DNA of 64,000 nt from Lactobacillus mulieris. GTDB taxonomy: Bacteria > Bacillota > Bacilli > Lactobacillales > Lactobacillaceae. A program made the translations under genes and the position numbers. Under the pieces are notes generated by a model. It searched no databases. It saw only the letters and a program-made list of their open reading frames with translations, and was not told the origin of the DNA. Positions within the stretch are counted from its first letter, which is position 1. Every line of letters starts with the position of its first letter. The stretch lies in NCBI RefSeq assembly GCF_007095465.1, contig NZ_SDGL01000003.1, positions 62,001 through 126,000 on the forward strand, read 5' to 3'. Below, one piece after another: positions 26,459 through 35,793 of this stretch.

Positions 26459-27047
26459 ATAGGCGAATCTTATCTTCTATCCACTTGTTTAATTCAGCAA
26501 GATGTAATTTAGATTCTGAACTGTAGGTTAAGACTGAAACATTATCATGATCCAAATCTAAATGTTTACGTAAATTACTAAAGACTTTGTTATATTGTGA
26601 CTTCTTTATTTTATCCATTTTAGTTGCGACAACTAAAATAGGTAAATCCAACAACAAAGCATAATTATACATTGCTATATCATCTACAGTTGGTTCATGT
26701 CGCGCATCAATTATTATAATCAAGCCTTCAAGATTTCCTCTTGTTTCGAGATAATCTTGAATCATTTCACCAAATTGTTCACGCTGTGCTTTTGAAACTC
26801 TCGCATACCCATATCCAGGAACATCAACTAAATAAAAGCTATTATTTACCTTATAGAAGTTAAGTGTCTGGGTTTTACCAGGTTGAGAAGATGTTCTGGC
26901 TAAATTTTTTCTGTTAAGAAAGCTATTAATTAAACTAGACTTTCCAACATTAGAACGACCAGCAAGAGCTATTTCAGGAAGTATATCGCGAGGATACTGA
27001 TCTTCACGAACAGCACTTACACTGTATTCACTACTTATTATCTTCAT
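26457..27047 (-). CDS. engB: Ribosome-biogenesis GTPase EngB (YsxC/YihA)
   Basis: A 196-residue GTPase needed for late assembly of the 50S subunit. G motifs visible are [10 protein letters not shown] (G1), [12 protein letters not shown] (G2), DVPGYG (G3) and ATKMDK (G4). It follows clpX, as in Bacillus and other Firmicutes, and its start lies inside the clpX end (17-base overlap). The frame allows ATG at 27056 or 27047; neither has a strong ribosome site. MKIISSEY at 27047 best fits the family's start. Expression probably depends on coupling to clpX. Confidence 0.95.
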   Translation of the reverse strand: MKIISSEYSVSAVREDQYPRDILPEIALAGRSNVGKSSLINSFLNRKNLARTSSQPGKTQTLNFYKVNNSFYLVDVPGYGYARVSKAQREQFGEMIQDYLETRGNLEGLIIIIDARHEPTVDDIAMYNYALLLDLPILVVATKMDKIKKSQYNKVFSNLRKHLDLDHDNVSVLTYSSESKLHLAELNKWIEDKIRL

Positions 27048-28314
27048 CCGTGCCATCCATTTCTACATCATTATTAACTTCTTTACGGGTAATACGTGGT
27101 GAAGCATGTTTAGTAATTACATCACGAGTTATTTCAACTTTCGCAACATCTTTTTCGCTCGGAATTGTGTACATCGTATCCATCATTGCATTTTCAATAA
27201 TAGTTCTAAGTCCACGAGCACCCATGTTCCGTTCAAGTGCCTGTTCACTAATTGCCTCCAAAGCTCCATCACTAAAATGCAAATTGACTTTATCAATCTC
27301 AAATAATTTCTGATACTGCTTAACTAAAGCATTTTTAGGTTCAGTTAAAATTCTAATCAAATCAGCTTTTTGTAATTTATCCAAAGTTGAAATAACGGGA
27401 ATTCGTCCAATAAATTCAGGAATTAAACCAAATTTAACTAAATCACCTGTTGTCAAATACTTATTCCAGCTATCAGCATCATGATCAAATTCATCAAATT
27501 TACTTTCTGCACCAAAGCCAATAGTCTTTTTACCTAATCGGGATTTTACAATGCCTTCTATGCCATCAAAAGCCCCACCAACGATGAATAAAATATTCTT
27601 GGTATCAATCTTAATCAATTCTTGTTGTGGGTGCTTACGGCCGCCCTGAGGCGGCACAGAGGCGATGGTCCCTTCGAGAATCTTTAATAAAGCTTGTTGA
27701 ACGCCTTCACCTGATACATCACGAGTTATTGAAACATTTTCAGCCTTTTTAGAGATTTTATCAATTTCATCAATATAGATAATTCCCCTTTGTGCTCTTT
27801 CAATATCATAATCGGCATTTTGAATCAGCTTTAATAAAATATTTTCTACATCTTCACCAACATAACCAGCTTCAGTTAAAGTAGTTGCATCAGCAATTGC
27901 AAAAGGAACATTTAAAATTTTTGCCAAAGTTTGAGCCAAATAAGTTTTACCTGAGCCAGTTGGGCCAATCAATGCGATATTGGATTTTTGTAATTCTGTA
28001 CTGTCATCAATATCCATTTGATTAATCCGCTTATAGTGGTTATAAACAGCAACACTCAAAACTTTTTTAGCTCGATCTTGCCCTACAACATATTCATCTA
28101 ATTGCTTCTTAATTTCGACAGGCTTGGGCAAGTCTTTAGTTTCTTTTAATGAATCGGCCTTCAATTCATCATCAATAATCTCTTTTGATAGAGCCACACA
28201 TTCATTACAAATATAAACTCCATTACCTGCTATCATTTTCTTTACTTGAGCTTGGGTCTTACCACAAAAAGAACAGGTTATTTCGTCAACTCCATCAGGA
28301 TATTTTGTAGCCAT
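27031..28314 (-). CDS. clpX: ATP-dependent Clp protease ATP-binding subunit ClpX
   Basis: A 427-residue AAA+ unfoldase that delivers substrates to ClpP. The N-terminal zinc-binding domain has CSFCGKTQ and CNECV. Walker A is [15 protein letters not shown], Walker B is IIYIDEID, the pore loop is GYVGED, and sensor and RKH-type loops follow. The acidic tail ends [14 protein letters not shown]. The start is the ATG at 28314 after AGGAGGAAAAAG; the open frame extends 16 codons upstream without support. It forms the clpX-engB unit. Confidence 0.98.
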   Translation of the reverse strand: MATKYPDGVDEITCSFCGKTQAQVKKMIAGNGVYICNECVALSKEIIDDELKADSLKETKDLPKPVEIKKQLDEYVVGQDRAKKVLSVAVYNHYKRINQMDIDDSTELQKSNIALIGPTGSGKTYLAQTLAKILNVPFAIADATTLTEAGYVGEDVENILLKLIQNADYDIERAQRGIIYIDEIDKISKKAENVSITRDVSGEGVQQALLKILEGTIASVPPQGGRKHPQQELIKIDTKNILFIVGGAFDGIEGIVKSRLGKKTIGFGAESKFDEFDHDADSWNKYLTTGDLVKFGLIPEFIGRIPVISTLDKLQKADLIRILTEPKNALVKQYQKLFEIDKVNLHFSDGALEAISEQALERNMGARGLRTIIENAMMDTMYTIPSEKDVAKVEITRDVITKHASPRITRKEVNNDVEMDGTDEDNK

Positions 28315-28386
28315 CTTTTTCCTCCTCTTATAGTTAACACTAAGATTAGCATAAAAGTTCAATTAAAGGCTAGAATTTGCTCTCAA

Positions 28387-28416
28387 GAAAAAAAGCGGCT
28401 AAAAGCCGCTCTTTTT
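28387..28416 (-). terminator. Terminator of tig
   Basis: AGCGGC/GCCGCT stem with a TTTTA loop, followed on the minus strand by seven T. It separates tig from clpX. Confidence 0.85.
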
Positions 28417-28427
28417 AAGAAATAAGA

Positions 28428-29741
28428 TTACTTGTCAGAGTCTTTTTCAAGTTGTGCTTTACCAACTTGTTTTGCACTGTCAGTAATAAGATCCATTGCC
28501 TTACGTACAGCAATATCATGTGAAAGCATGTCATCAGTTAAAGTGTTGCGAACAGTCTTTTCATCCATGTTGTATTCAGCTGCAAGATCTTTAATTTCTT
28601 GTTCAATTTCCTTCTTGTCAGCCTTCAAGTCTTCCTTAGCAACAATTGCTTCAAGAACTAAGTTAGTTTTAACTCTTTCAGCAGCATCAGTAGAAAGTTG
28701 AGCACGTAATTGTTGTTCAGTAGTGTTAGTCAACTTGAAGTAAGTTTGTGGGTCAATACCTTGACGTTGCATGTTACCCAAGTATTGGTTAAGTTGAGTA
28801 TCAACATCTTCTTGAATCATAGCATCAGGAATTTCGTCAATCTTAGCATTCTTAACTGCAGTAGTAATTGCTGCTTCTTGGATTGCATCTTGTGCTGCAG
28901 CTTCTTTATCTTCCTTCAATTGCTTCTTGATCTTTTCCTTTAATTCATCAAGAGTTTCAACTGAATCATCAACGTCTTTAGCAAACTCGTCATCTAACTT
29001 AGGAAGTTCTTTTGACTTAACTTCATGTAACTTAGTTGCAAAGTGTGCTTCTTTACCAGCTAAGTCCTTTGCACCGTAATCTTCTGGGAAGGTTACAACA
29101 ACGTCAACTTCATCTCCAGCTTTGTGGCCTTCAAGTTGGTCTTCAAAACCTGGAATAAAGGTATTTGAGCCAAGTTCAAGTGAATAGTTTTCTGCACTAC
29201 CACCATCAAAAGCCTTACCATCAATAGTACCCTTGTAATCGATAGTAACAGTGTCACCCTTAGCTGCCTTGTCATCCTTTAAAACAAGTTCAGCATTTTG
29301 TTCACGCTTCTTTTCTAATTCAGCGTCAATGTCCTTTTGGTAAACACGAGTGTTTTGCTTAGGAACTTCGATACCCTTGTAATCGCCAAGTTCTACTTCA
29401 GGCTTAACAGATACAGTAGCCTTCATAGTCCAAGCCTTATCCTTGTCCATTGAAACTGGTTCAATCTTTGGTTGACCAACAGCTTCAATCTTAGCTTCCT
29501 TAACAGCTGCAGTATAAGCGTTAGGCAATACTAAGTTTAAAGCATCTTCATAAAGTGCTTCTTCACCGTAGTATTGGTTAAAAATAACACGGCTTACGTG
29601 TCCCTTTCTAAAACCAGGTACACGTAAGTTCTTCTTTACACGGTTAAAAGCTTGATCTAAACCTAATTTAATTTCTTCTTGTGAAATTTCAAAAGTTAAT
29701 TCACCAGTAGTTTTACCGGTTTTTTCCCATTTTGCAGACAT
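28428..29741 (-). CDS. tig: Trigger factor
   Basis: A 437-residue ribosome-associated chaperone and peptidyl-prolyl isomerase. The N-terminal ribosome-binding domain has the GFRKGHVSR signature (from VPGFRKG). The FKBP-type PPIase domain (about 160-250) starts [11 protein letters not shown] and includes the [13 protein letters not shown] motif. The C-terminal helical domain forms the substrate cradle. The strong ribosome site CGGAGGTATTG and a good promoter fit high expression. Monocistronic. Confidence 0.98.
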   Translation of the reverse strand: MSAKWEKTGKTTGELTFEISQEEIKLGLDQAFNRVKKNLRVPGFRKGHVSRVIFNQYYGEEALYEDALNLVLPNAYTAAVKEAKIEAVGQPKIEPVSMDKDKAWTMKATVSVKPEVELGDYKGIEVPKQNTRVYQKDIDAELEKKREQNAELVLKDDKAAKGDTVTIDYKGTIDGKAFDGGSAENYSLELGSNTFIPGFEDQLEGHKAGDEVDVVVTFPEDYGAKDLAGKEAHFATKLHEVKSKELPKLDDEFAKDVDDSVETLDELKEKIKKQLKEDKEAAAQDAIQEAAITTAVKNAKIDEIPDAMIQEDVDTQLNQYLGNMQRQGIDPQTYFKLTNTTEQQLRAQLSTDAAERVKTNLVLEAIVAKEDLKADKKEIEQEIKDLAAEYNMDEKTVRNTLTDDMLSHDIAVRKAMDLITDSAKQVGKAQLEKDSDK

Positions 29742-29793
29742 TTAATTCAATACCTCCGATGTCAAATTTGGGTTTGCTATTGCACACTCAACT

Positions 29794-29822
29794 ATCTTAC
29801 CCTAAATGGCGCTAAAACTCAA
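29794..29822 (-). promoter_or_regulatory. Promoter of tig
   Basis: On the minus strand TTGAGT and TAAGAT are separated by 17 bases, about 53 bases upstream of the tig start codon. Confidence 0.6.
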
Positions 29823-29896
29823 ATTTAAGCGAAATTTTCTTAAAAAACTTGTTGAAATGTAGAATAAACTTATAAATATCTCAAATTTTAGATAAA

Positions 29897-29935
29897 AAAA
29901 ATGTACTTGCAAACGCAAGTACATTTCTTTAAAAG
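29897..29935 (-). terminator. Terminator of tuf
   Basis: AAATGTACTTGC pairs with GCAAGTACATTT around a GTTT loop, followed by eight T on the minus strand. Confidence 0.9.
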
Positions 29936-29942
29936 CGTTGGA

Positions 29943-31133
29943 TTAGTCAAGAATTTCAGTAACTTGGCCGGCACCAACAGTACGTCCACCTTCACGAATA
30001 GTGAACTTAGTACCCTTTTCTACGGCAACTGGCTTGATTAATTCAACAGTAAATTCAGTGTTGTCACCAGGCATAACCATTTCAGTACCTTCTGGTAATT
30101 CAATAGCACCAGTTACGTCAGTAGTGTGGAAGTAGAATTGAGGACGGTAGTCTGAGAAGAATGGAGTGTGACGACCACCTTCGTCCTTCTTCAAAACATA
30201 AACTTGACCCTTAAACTTCTTGTGGGTTTGAATTGAACCTGGTTGTGCTAAAACTTGACCACGAACAACTTCATCACGGTCAACACCACGAAGCAATACA
30301 CCAACGTTATCGCCGGCTTCACCTAAGTCCAAAGTCTTGTGGAACATTTCCAAACCAGTAACAACTGACTTCTTAACATCATCAGTTAAACCAACGATTT
30401 CAACTTCATCGCCGACCTTAACTTGACCACGGTCGATACGGCCTGAAGCAACAGTACCACGACCAGTGATAGTAAATACGTCTTCAACTGGCATCAAGAA
30501 TGGCTTGTCAGTTTGACGTTCTGGAGTTGGGATGTATTCGTCAACAGTCTTCATAAGTTCCAAGATAACCTTTTCTTGTTCTGGGTCACCTTGTAAAGCC
30601 TTCAATGCTGAACCACGAATAACTGGAACATCGTCACCAGGGTAATCGTATTCTGATAGCAAGTCACGAACTTCCATTTCAACTAAGTCGATCAATTCTG
30701 GATCGTCAACTAAGTCACACTTGTTCAAGAATACAACGATGTATTCAACACCAACTTGGCGAGCAAGCAAAATGTGTTCACGAGTTTGTGGCATAGGACC
30801 ATCAGTTGCAGCAACAACTAAGATAGCACCATCCATTTGTGCAGCACCGGTAATCATGTTCTTGATGTAGTCGGCGTGACCTGGGGCATCCATGTGTGCG
30901 TAGTGACGGTTTTCAGTTTCGTATTCAACGTGGGCAGTGTTGATAGTGATACCACGTTCTTTTTCTTCTGGCGCAGCATCGATTTGTGAGTAATCAGAAG
31001 CTTGTGCTAAGCCTTGCTTTGCCAAAACAGTAGTAATAGCTGCAGTTAAAGTGGTCTTACCGTGGTCAACGTGTCCGATAGTACCAATGTTAACGTGCGG
31101 CTTGGTTCTTTCGTAATGTTCTTTTTCTGCCAT
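29943..31133 (-). CDS. tuf: Elongation factor Tu
   Basis: A 396-residue GTPase that brings aminoacyl-tRNA to the ribosome. [10 protein letters not shown] (G1), [12 protein letters not shown] (G2), DAPGHADY (G3) and NKCDLVDD (G4) are all present, as are domains 2 and 3. It ends [10 protein letters not shown]. The ATG at 31133 follows AGGAGGGTC; an earlier in-frame codon gives a spurious ten-residue-longer frame. Codon use is visibly more biased than in the neighbours, fitting very high expression. Confidence 0.99.
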   Translation of the reverse strand: MAEKEHYERTKPHVNIGTIGHVDHGKTTLTAAITTVLAKQGLAQASDYSQIDAAPEEKERGITINTAHVEYETENRHYAHMDAPGHADYIKNMITGAAQMDGAILVVAATDGPMPQTREHILLARQVGVEYIVVFLNKCDLVDDPELIDLVEMEVRDLLSEYDYPGDDVPVIRGSALKALQGDPEQEKVILELMKTVDEYIPTPERQTDKPFLMPVEDVFTITGRGTVASGRIDRGQVKVGDEVEIVGLTDDVKKSVVTGLEMFHKTLDLGEAGDNVGVLLRGVDRDEVVRGQVLAQPGSIQTHKKFKGQVYVLKKDEGGRHTPFFSDYRPQFYFHTTDVTGAIELPEGTEMVMPGDNTEFTVELIKPVAVEKGTKFTIREGGRTVGAGQVTEILD

Positions 31134-31261
31134 TAAAATGACCCTCCTGTAAATTTGCAAGAAGTCCGTTGAGATAAGTTAACGGATAATTCTCTGTTGA
31201 ATATTGTACTACTTTCATTCGCAATCGACTAGTCTCTTGCTCATGAAAATATCCTTATATG

Positions 31262-31289
31262 ATTATACCTGATTACACGAAAATGTAAA
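31262..31289 (-). promoter_or_regulatory. Promoter of tuf
   Basis: On the minus strand TTTACA and TATAAT are separated by 16 bases. The leader to the start codon is about 120 bases and contains a CCGTT/AACGG hairpin before the ribosome site. Confidence 0.7.
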
Positions 31290-31307
31290 CCATTTTATTT
31301 AAAATCT

Positions 31308-32141
31308 TTAATGACTTATATTTTGATATATTTTTGTAAGAATTTCTTGGTGTTCTCCACCATTTCTGTCTAGGACAAAATTCACCAAATCTTTACTAAA
31401 AGAATCGGGCTCATCTACAAAATCTTCAATTTTAGGATAAATTGTTCCCAATAATAAATTAGTTTCGCTTAGAACTGTTGGCAACATCGATGGATTTTTA
31501 CTTAATCGATCACCAATAGAACTAATAATTTCTTGATATACAGTATTTTTGGCTAATAATTGTGTTAATGATGGATTGAAATCTGTCATTTTATTTAAAA
31601 CAATTATTGGTATATCCTCGTCTATTCTAAGTTTTACTAAGTCCTCACAAATTGCTAAACGTAAGGCAAACGATTGACTAGGATCTAATAAAATACTCTT
31701 ACTAAAGTTAACAAAATTATTCAAATCCAACTTAAATAAGCTTTGATAATCTTGCTGTCTAATTACTTTTCTTTTTTTAAAAGCTCGCATAATTTTTATC
31801 TGCTTTTCAGGAGTTTCAGGCGAAACTTCTTTCAACTTGGGATTATCAAGTAACATTTTTAGTTGCAAGAATTCAATATAAAATTTATTTTTCACTAACG
31901 TTTCTAAATATAAAGTGAATATCTCTAAATCAGAAAAAAGATCAGGCTCTTCTTTCACTAAATCATAAGCCTGACCTTCTTTATTATCTGACAAATAGAC
32001 CTTAATTAAACTTTTAGCGATTTTTTCATCATAAACCAAATTTAGAGCTTCTTCTAAATATTCTTCAGCTTGAGCTAAATCTTTTTTCTCAATACTTTCA
32101 TTAGCTAAATTAATTAAGTTTTTTTGACTTAAATTAGTCAT
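31308..32141 (-). CDS. TPR-like protein of unknown function
   Basis: A 277-residue soluble helical protein with one recognisable tetratricopeptide-like pair at the N-terminus (LINLANESIEKKDLAQAEEYLEEAL) and further degenerate helical repeats. It is probably a protein-interaction scaffold. The start ATG overlaps the end of the RNase J2 gene by eight bases (TAATG-type coupling), so both are made from one message. No terminator is seen before the tuf promoter, so read-through into tuf is possible. No specific partner is known to me. Confidence 0.7.
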   Translation of the reverse strand: MTNLSQKNLINLANESIEKKDLAQAEEYLEEALNLVYDEKIAKSLIKVYLSDNKEGQAYDLVKEEPDLFSDLEIFTLYLETLVKNKFYIEFLQLKMLLDNPKLKEVSPETPEKQIKIMRAFKKRKVIRQQDYQSLFKLDLNNFVNFSKSILLDPSQSFALRLAICEDLVKLRIDEDIPIIVLNKMTDFNPSLTQLLAKNTVYQEIISSIGDRLSKNPSMLPTVLSETNLLLGTIYPKIEDFVDEPDSFSKDLVNFVLDRNGGEHQEILTKIYQNISH

Positions 32142-33873
32142 TATTCTCTGCCTTTTTACTTCTAGGTTCGTGTTCGGTTTTCTTACGAGCCATTGCTCTA
32201 TGTCTATTTTGGTTAACTTCCATAATCACTGGCAAAACAACTGGACGACGATTAGTTTGTTTATATAAAAACTTTTCAAGACTATTGCGAACATCCGTTT
32301 TTAGTTCAGACCAGTCAAATTTTTTATGTTCAAAATTAGTTGTAATTGCTTTTTTAATAACTTCACGTGATTCGTTCATTAATTCTTTATTAGCCTTGAT
32401 ATAAACAAAACCACGACTGCTTACTTTTGGTTCGGCAATTATCTTTTTCTTCTTACGATCAATAGTAGCAACTGCAATAAAAATTCCATCATCAGATAAA
32501 ATTTCACGATCTCGTAAAACAATATTACCTACATCCCCAATACCGCTACCATCAATCATTGTATCTTCACCAGGTACTGGATCAGTTAAGTAAAACCGTC
32601 CTTTTTGTAAGCTTAAACAATCACCGTTTTTAGTTATATAAATATCTTTTGGCTTCATACCTGTTGCGATAGCTAAATTGCGATGTATTTCAAGCAATCT
32701 ATATTCACCAATTACTGGAATTAAGAATTTGGGTTTCAAAGTAGAAATGAGCAATTGCAAATCTCTACCAGTTGCATGTCCACTAGTATGTTTTGCGTAG
32801 GCTAACTGTGTTACAGTCCCACCGGCACGATAAACCATATCACTTGTTTGGGCAACCATTGTTTCAACTGCATGTGAAGGTGTTGTTGCAATAAATACCA
32901 AATCACCTTGATGAATAGAAACCATTCTATGACGATTAGTTGCCATCTTTTGAAGCGATTGAAGTGGCTCTCCCATTCGCCCTGTTTCTAATACTACCAA
33001 TTGATTATCTTTATACTTTTTTAATTCCTTAGAATGAACAAACAGTTTTGAATCAGCCTGTAAGTATCCAAGTTTTAACGCAATTTGAACAATCTTATTT
33101 ACTCCACGTCCGGTCAACAAGACTTTTCTATTATTTTTCTTTGCTGCATCAAAAACTTGTTGCAATCTCGTAAAGTTAGAAGCTTTAGCTGCCACAATAA
33201 TTCTGCCGGTAGCATTAGAAAAGACTTCGCTAACATAATCGCCAATTTCTTTTTCTGAGGCATTAGGGAAATCTGCTTCAGCATTTGATGAATCACTTAG
33301 AAGGGCTAAAACACCTTTAGTAGCAATTTCTGCTAAACGATCCATATCAGTACGGTATTGTGCACTAGCAGATGGATCGAACTTAAAATCACCAGTATAA
33401 ACAACCCCACCAGCTGGCGTGTGAACTACAATACCCAGTGAACCTGGAATTGAATGAGTTGTATGGAAAAATGAAACACTAGCATTTCTAAAGTCAATCT
33501 CAGTTTCAGCATCTATCACATGGAAAAGGTGATTTTTTCGACGATGATTTTCGCGTTGAACTTCTAACTTAGCTAGTTCAATTGTTAATTCTGAGCCAAA
33601 AATGTTAATGTCATGTCCTCTTAAAATATATGGTAAAGCACCAATTGAATCTGCATGACCATGAGTCAAAAAGATTCCTGCGATTTTATCACCATATTTA
33701 TCAAAAAATTCCATGTCTGGAATTACAACATCAATTCCAAATAATGAACTATCTGGATATTTTAAACCTGCATCAAGAACAAAAATTTCATCATTAACCT
33801 GAACAGCGAACATGTCCTTTCCTTGTTCACGGACACCGCTGACAATCATAATTTTTATATTAAAATCTGCCAT
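32134..33873 (-). CDS. rnjB: Ribonuclease J2 (metallo-beta-lactamase/beta-CASP)
   Basis: A 579-residue RNase J paralogue for mRNA decay and processing. It has the metallo-beta-lactamase domain, the beta-CASP insertion and a C-terminal dimer domain ending in a basic tail (RKKTEHEPRSKKAE). The first metal motif reads THGHADSIGALPY instead of HGHEDHIGG, so the last histidine of HxHxDH is a serine. This loss is characteristic of RNase J2, which acts mainly as partner of RNase J1. The complete J1 is encoded at 45482-47164. The start follows AAGGAAATATT. Confidence 0.93.
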   Translation of the reverse strand: MADFNIKIMIVSGVREQGKDMFAVQVNDEIFVLDAGLKYPDSSLFGIDVVIPDMEFFDKYGDKIAGIFLTHGHADSIGALPYILRGHDINIFGSELTIELAKLEVQRENHRRKNHLFHVIDAETEIDFRNASVSFFHTTHSIPGSLGIVVHTPAGGVVYTGDFKFDPSASAQYRTDMDRLAEIATKGVLALLSDSSNAEADFPNASEKEIGDYVSEVFSNATGRIIVAAKASNFTRLQQVFDAAKKNNRKVLLTGRGVNKIVQIALKLGYLQADSKLFVHSKELKKYKDNQLVVLETGRMGEPLQSLQKMATNRHRMVSIHQGDLVFIATTPSHAVETMVAQTSDMVYRAGGTVTQLAYAKHTSGHATGRDLQLLISTLKPKFLIPVIGEYRLLEIHRNLAIATGMKPKDIYITKNGDCLSLQKGRFYLTDPVPGEDTMIDGSGIGDVGNIVLRDREILSDDGIFIAVATIDRKKKKIIAEPKVSSRGFVYIKANKELMNESREVIKKAITTNFEHKKFDWSELKTDVRNSLEKFLYKQTNRRPVVLPVIMEVNQNRHRAMARKKTEHEPRSKKAENND

Positions 33874-33969
33874 TAATATTTCCTTCTCTATAAATATTTT
33901 ATTTTAGGATCATTTGATCAAAACGTGCTAGTCTTTTTTAATTTTAGCATAGAACGGTAATTTTGACAG

Positions 33970-34003
33970 CAGAAAAAAAGAGTCAGCATAAGCTGACTCT
34001 CAT
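33970..34003 (-). terminator. Terminator of rpsO
   Basis: GAGTCAGC and GCTGACTC form a perfect stem with a TTAT loop, followed by seven T on the minus strand. Confidence 0.85.
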
Positions 34004-34014
34004 TAAAGAATATA

Positions 34015-34284
34015 TTAACGACGTAAACCTAACTTTTTAATTAAAGTACGGTAACGTTCAATATCGTTTTCTGCTAAGTAACGAAGCAAGTTACGACGGT
34101 GACCAATCTTCTTAAGCAAACCAACGTATGAGTGGTGGTCTTGCTTGTGGGCCTTCAAGTGAGCGTTCAAGTTGTTAATGTCTTCAGTTAAAACTGCAAC
34201 TTGTACTTCAACTGAACCAGTATCACCTTCGTGAGTTGCGTATTCTTTAATTAATTCGTTTTTTCTTGCTTTTGAAATTGACAT
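34015..34284 (-). CDS. rpsO: Ribosomal protein uS15
   Basis: An 89-residue small-subunit protein that binds the 16S rRNA central domain early in assembly. Its signatures are [39 protein letters not shown] and the end IKKLGLRR. The length is normal for the family. The ribosome site AGAAAGGTG precedes the ATG. It has a structured leader (see 34316-34371) and its own terminator. Confidence 0.98.
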   Translation of the reverse strand: MSISKARKNELIKEYATHEGDTGSVEVQVAVLTEDINNLNAHLKAHKQDHHSYVGLLKKIGHRRNLLRYLAENDIERYRTLIKKLGLRR

Positions 34285-34315
34285 TTCAATAACACCTTTC
34301 TATAAATAAAATAAT

Positions 34316-34371
34316 CGCCACTAACAACGTAAGCCGCTGGTGAAACGAGCAAACAGCGTTAATGGTTCACA
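34316..34371 (-). promoter_or_regulatory. Structured rpsO leader, likely S15 autoregulation site
   Basis: In the transcript CCATTAACG can pair with CGTTGTTAGTGG (one bulged region) and CGCTG with CAGCG, giving a branched fold about 30 bases before the start codon. Firmicutes rpsO leaders are known to bind S15 through three-way-junction-like RNA. The assignment here rests on pairing by eye. Confidence 0.5.
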
Positions 34372-34421
34372 ACAAAATTAATAATAACTATATTTTTTTC
34401 AAAAAGCAAGCATAATTTACC

Positions 34422-34450
34422 TTGCAAGGATAGTTTTTCTTAAGTATAAT
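34422..34450 (+). promoter_or_regulatory. Promoter of rpsT
   Basis: TTGCAA and TATAAT are separated by 17 bases, 40 bases before the start codon. Confidence 0.7.
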
Positions 34451-34490
34451 CAATTTATGTGATTTTAGATAAATATTGGAGGTGAATTTC

Positions 34491-34742
34491 ATGCCACAAA
34501 TCAAATCAGCTATCAAGCGTGTTAAGACTCAAGCTAACGCTAACAAGCGTCGTGCTGCACAATTGAGCGAATTAAGAACTGCTGTTAAGAAGTTTAAGGT
34601 TGCTCAAGCTGCTGGTGCAGAAAACGCCTCCGACTTACACAAGGCAGCTGCTCGTGCTTTGGATAAGGCCGCATCTAAAGGCTTAATCCACAAGAACAAG
34701 GCTAACCGTGATAAGAGTCGTTTAGCTAAGCTTGCTAAGTAA
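34491..34742 (+). CDS. rpsT: Ribosomal protein bS20
   Basis: An 83-residue, very basic helical protein starting [14 protein letters not shown], typical of bS20, which binds the 16S rRNA 5' domain. The start at 34491 follows GGAGGTGAATTTC. It is transcribed alone from its own promoter and ends at a strong terminator; holA is convergent, and downstream holA commonly neighbours rpsT in Firmicutes. Confidence 0.98.
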   Translation: MPQIKSAIKRVKTQANANKRRAAQLSELRTAVKKFKVAQAAGAENASDLHKAAARALDKAASKGLIHKNKANRDKSRLAKLAK

Positions 34743-34756
34743 TTTCTAGCAAACAA

Positions 34757-34790
34757 TAAAGACCAGGATTAATTTCCTGGTCTTTTTTTA
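34757..34790. terminator. Terminator between rpsT and holA
   Basis: AAAGACCAGGA/TCCTGGTCTTT stem with T7 on the plus strand and an A run on the other side. Confidence 0.85.
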
Positions 34791-34793
34791 TTT

Positions 34794-35780
34794 CTAAATA
34801 GCTAGCAAAAACATCTTAATAAACTCATCACCCTGATAAGTTCCATTTTTATAACCTTGATCTAATTTTATCGCTTCTAGCAATAATTTTTTTATTTTAG
34901 GAATACTTGCTTGCGTCTGCCTAGCCAACTTAACGCGATATGGATGGATACCTAATTCTTTTCCAACATCCATTTCACTACGTCTCCTTGCTAGCAAAAT
35001 TTTCGCTGACAATATTACTTCTAACTGATTTTCAAAAACTGCTAAAATACGAACAGGATTCTGCCCTTCTCTTAACTGATCTTCAAGCCTCTCTATGGCT
35101 TCTTGATAATTTTTCTTAAAAGCAGACGACAATATTTCAAAAATATTTTGAGCCAATGATAAATCAACATTATTTTGCACAGCTTCTAAAGTGATTTTTT
35201 TATTATCATCAGATATTAGTTTGAGTTTCAAATAATTGGATAATGCCGTATCCATTACTTGATCACTTCTTTCAAGAAGCAAATGTAATGTGCTTTGTGA
35301 AATAGAATATCCTTCGTCTTTAATAATTGATTTTATTATCCCACTAACTTCGTATGGCTTAAATTGTACTGCAACAGAATTAAACGCTGACAAACTCAAC
35401 TTAGTTATCTTTTTTCGCTTATCCAAATTGGCATAATTTGCTTGAATAATGACAACATCATCAGATAAATTCAAATTAGCAAAAACTTTTTCTAATTTTT
35501 CAACATCGGCTTGAATCTTTTTAGGTGATTTACCTGTTAAAAAAATAGGGTTTTTAATCCAAATTATTTTTTGTTGTGAAAATAAACTAGCTTCCGTCAA
35601 TGATGCTAGTAACTCGCCAAGCCCATCATTTTCACAATCAACTCTTTGCAAATCTAATCCTGCAAAATCAGAACTCGCCAAATAATCTCTAATCAAATAA
35701 TCATTCAAAAATGCATCTTCACCATAAATCAGCAAGTTTTTATTTTGAACATTTGAATTTTTAAATAATGAAATTAACAT
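34794..35780 (-). CDS. holA: DNA polymerase III delta subunit
   Basis: A 328-residue clamp-loader subunit that opens the sliding clamp. It has the NLLIYGEDAFLNDYLIRDYL start, a middle lid domain and the C-terminal collar domain with GIHPYRVKLARQ and the YKNGTYQGDEFIKMFLL end typical of HolA. It follows comEC by 13 bases on the same strand, the classic Firmicutes comEA-comEC-holA order, so it is likely in their transcript. Confidence 0.93.
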   Translation of the reverse strand: MLISLFKNSNVQNKNLLIYGEDAFLNDYLIRDYLASSDFAGLDLQRVDCENDGLGELLASLTEASLFSQQKIIWIKNPIFLTGKSPKKIQADVEKLEKVFANLNLSDDVVIIQANYANLDKRKKITKLSLSAFNSVAVQFKPYEVSGIIKSIIKDEGYSISQSTLHLLLERSDQVMDTALSNYLKLKLISDDNKKITLEAVQNNVDLSLAQNIFEILSSAFKKNYQEAIERLEDQLREGQNPVRILAVFENQLEVILSAKILLARRRSEMDVGKELGIHPYRVKLARQTQASIPKIKKLLLEAIKLDQGYKNGTYQGDEFIKMFLLAI

Positions 35781-35793
35781 TCTTACCTCAAAT

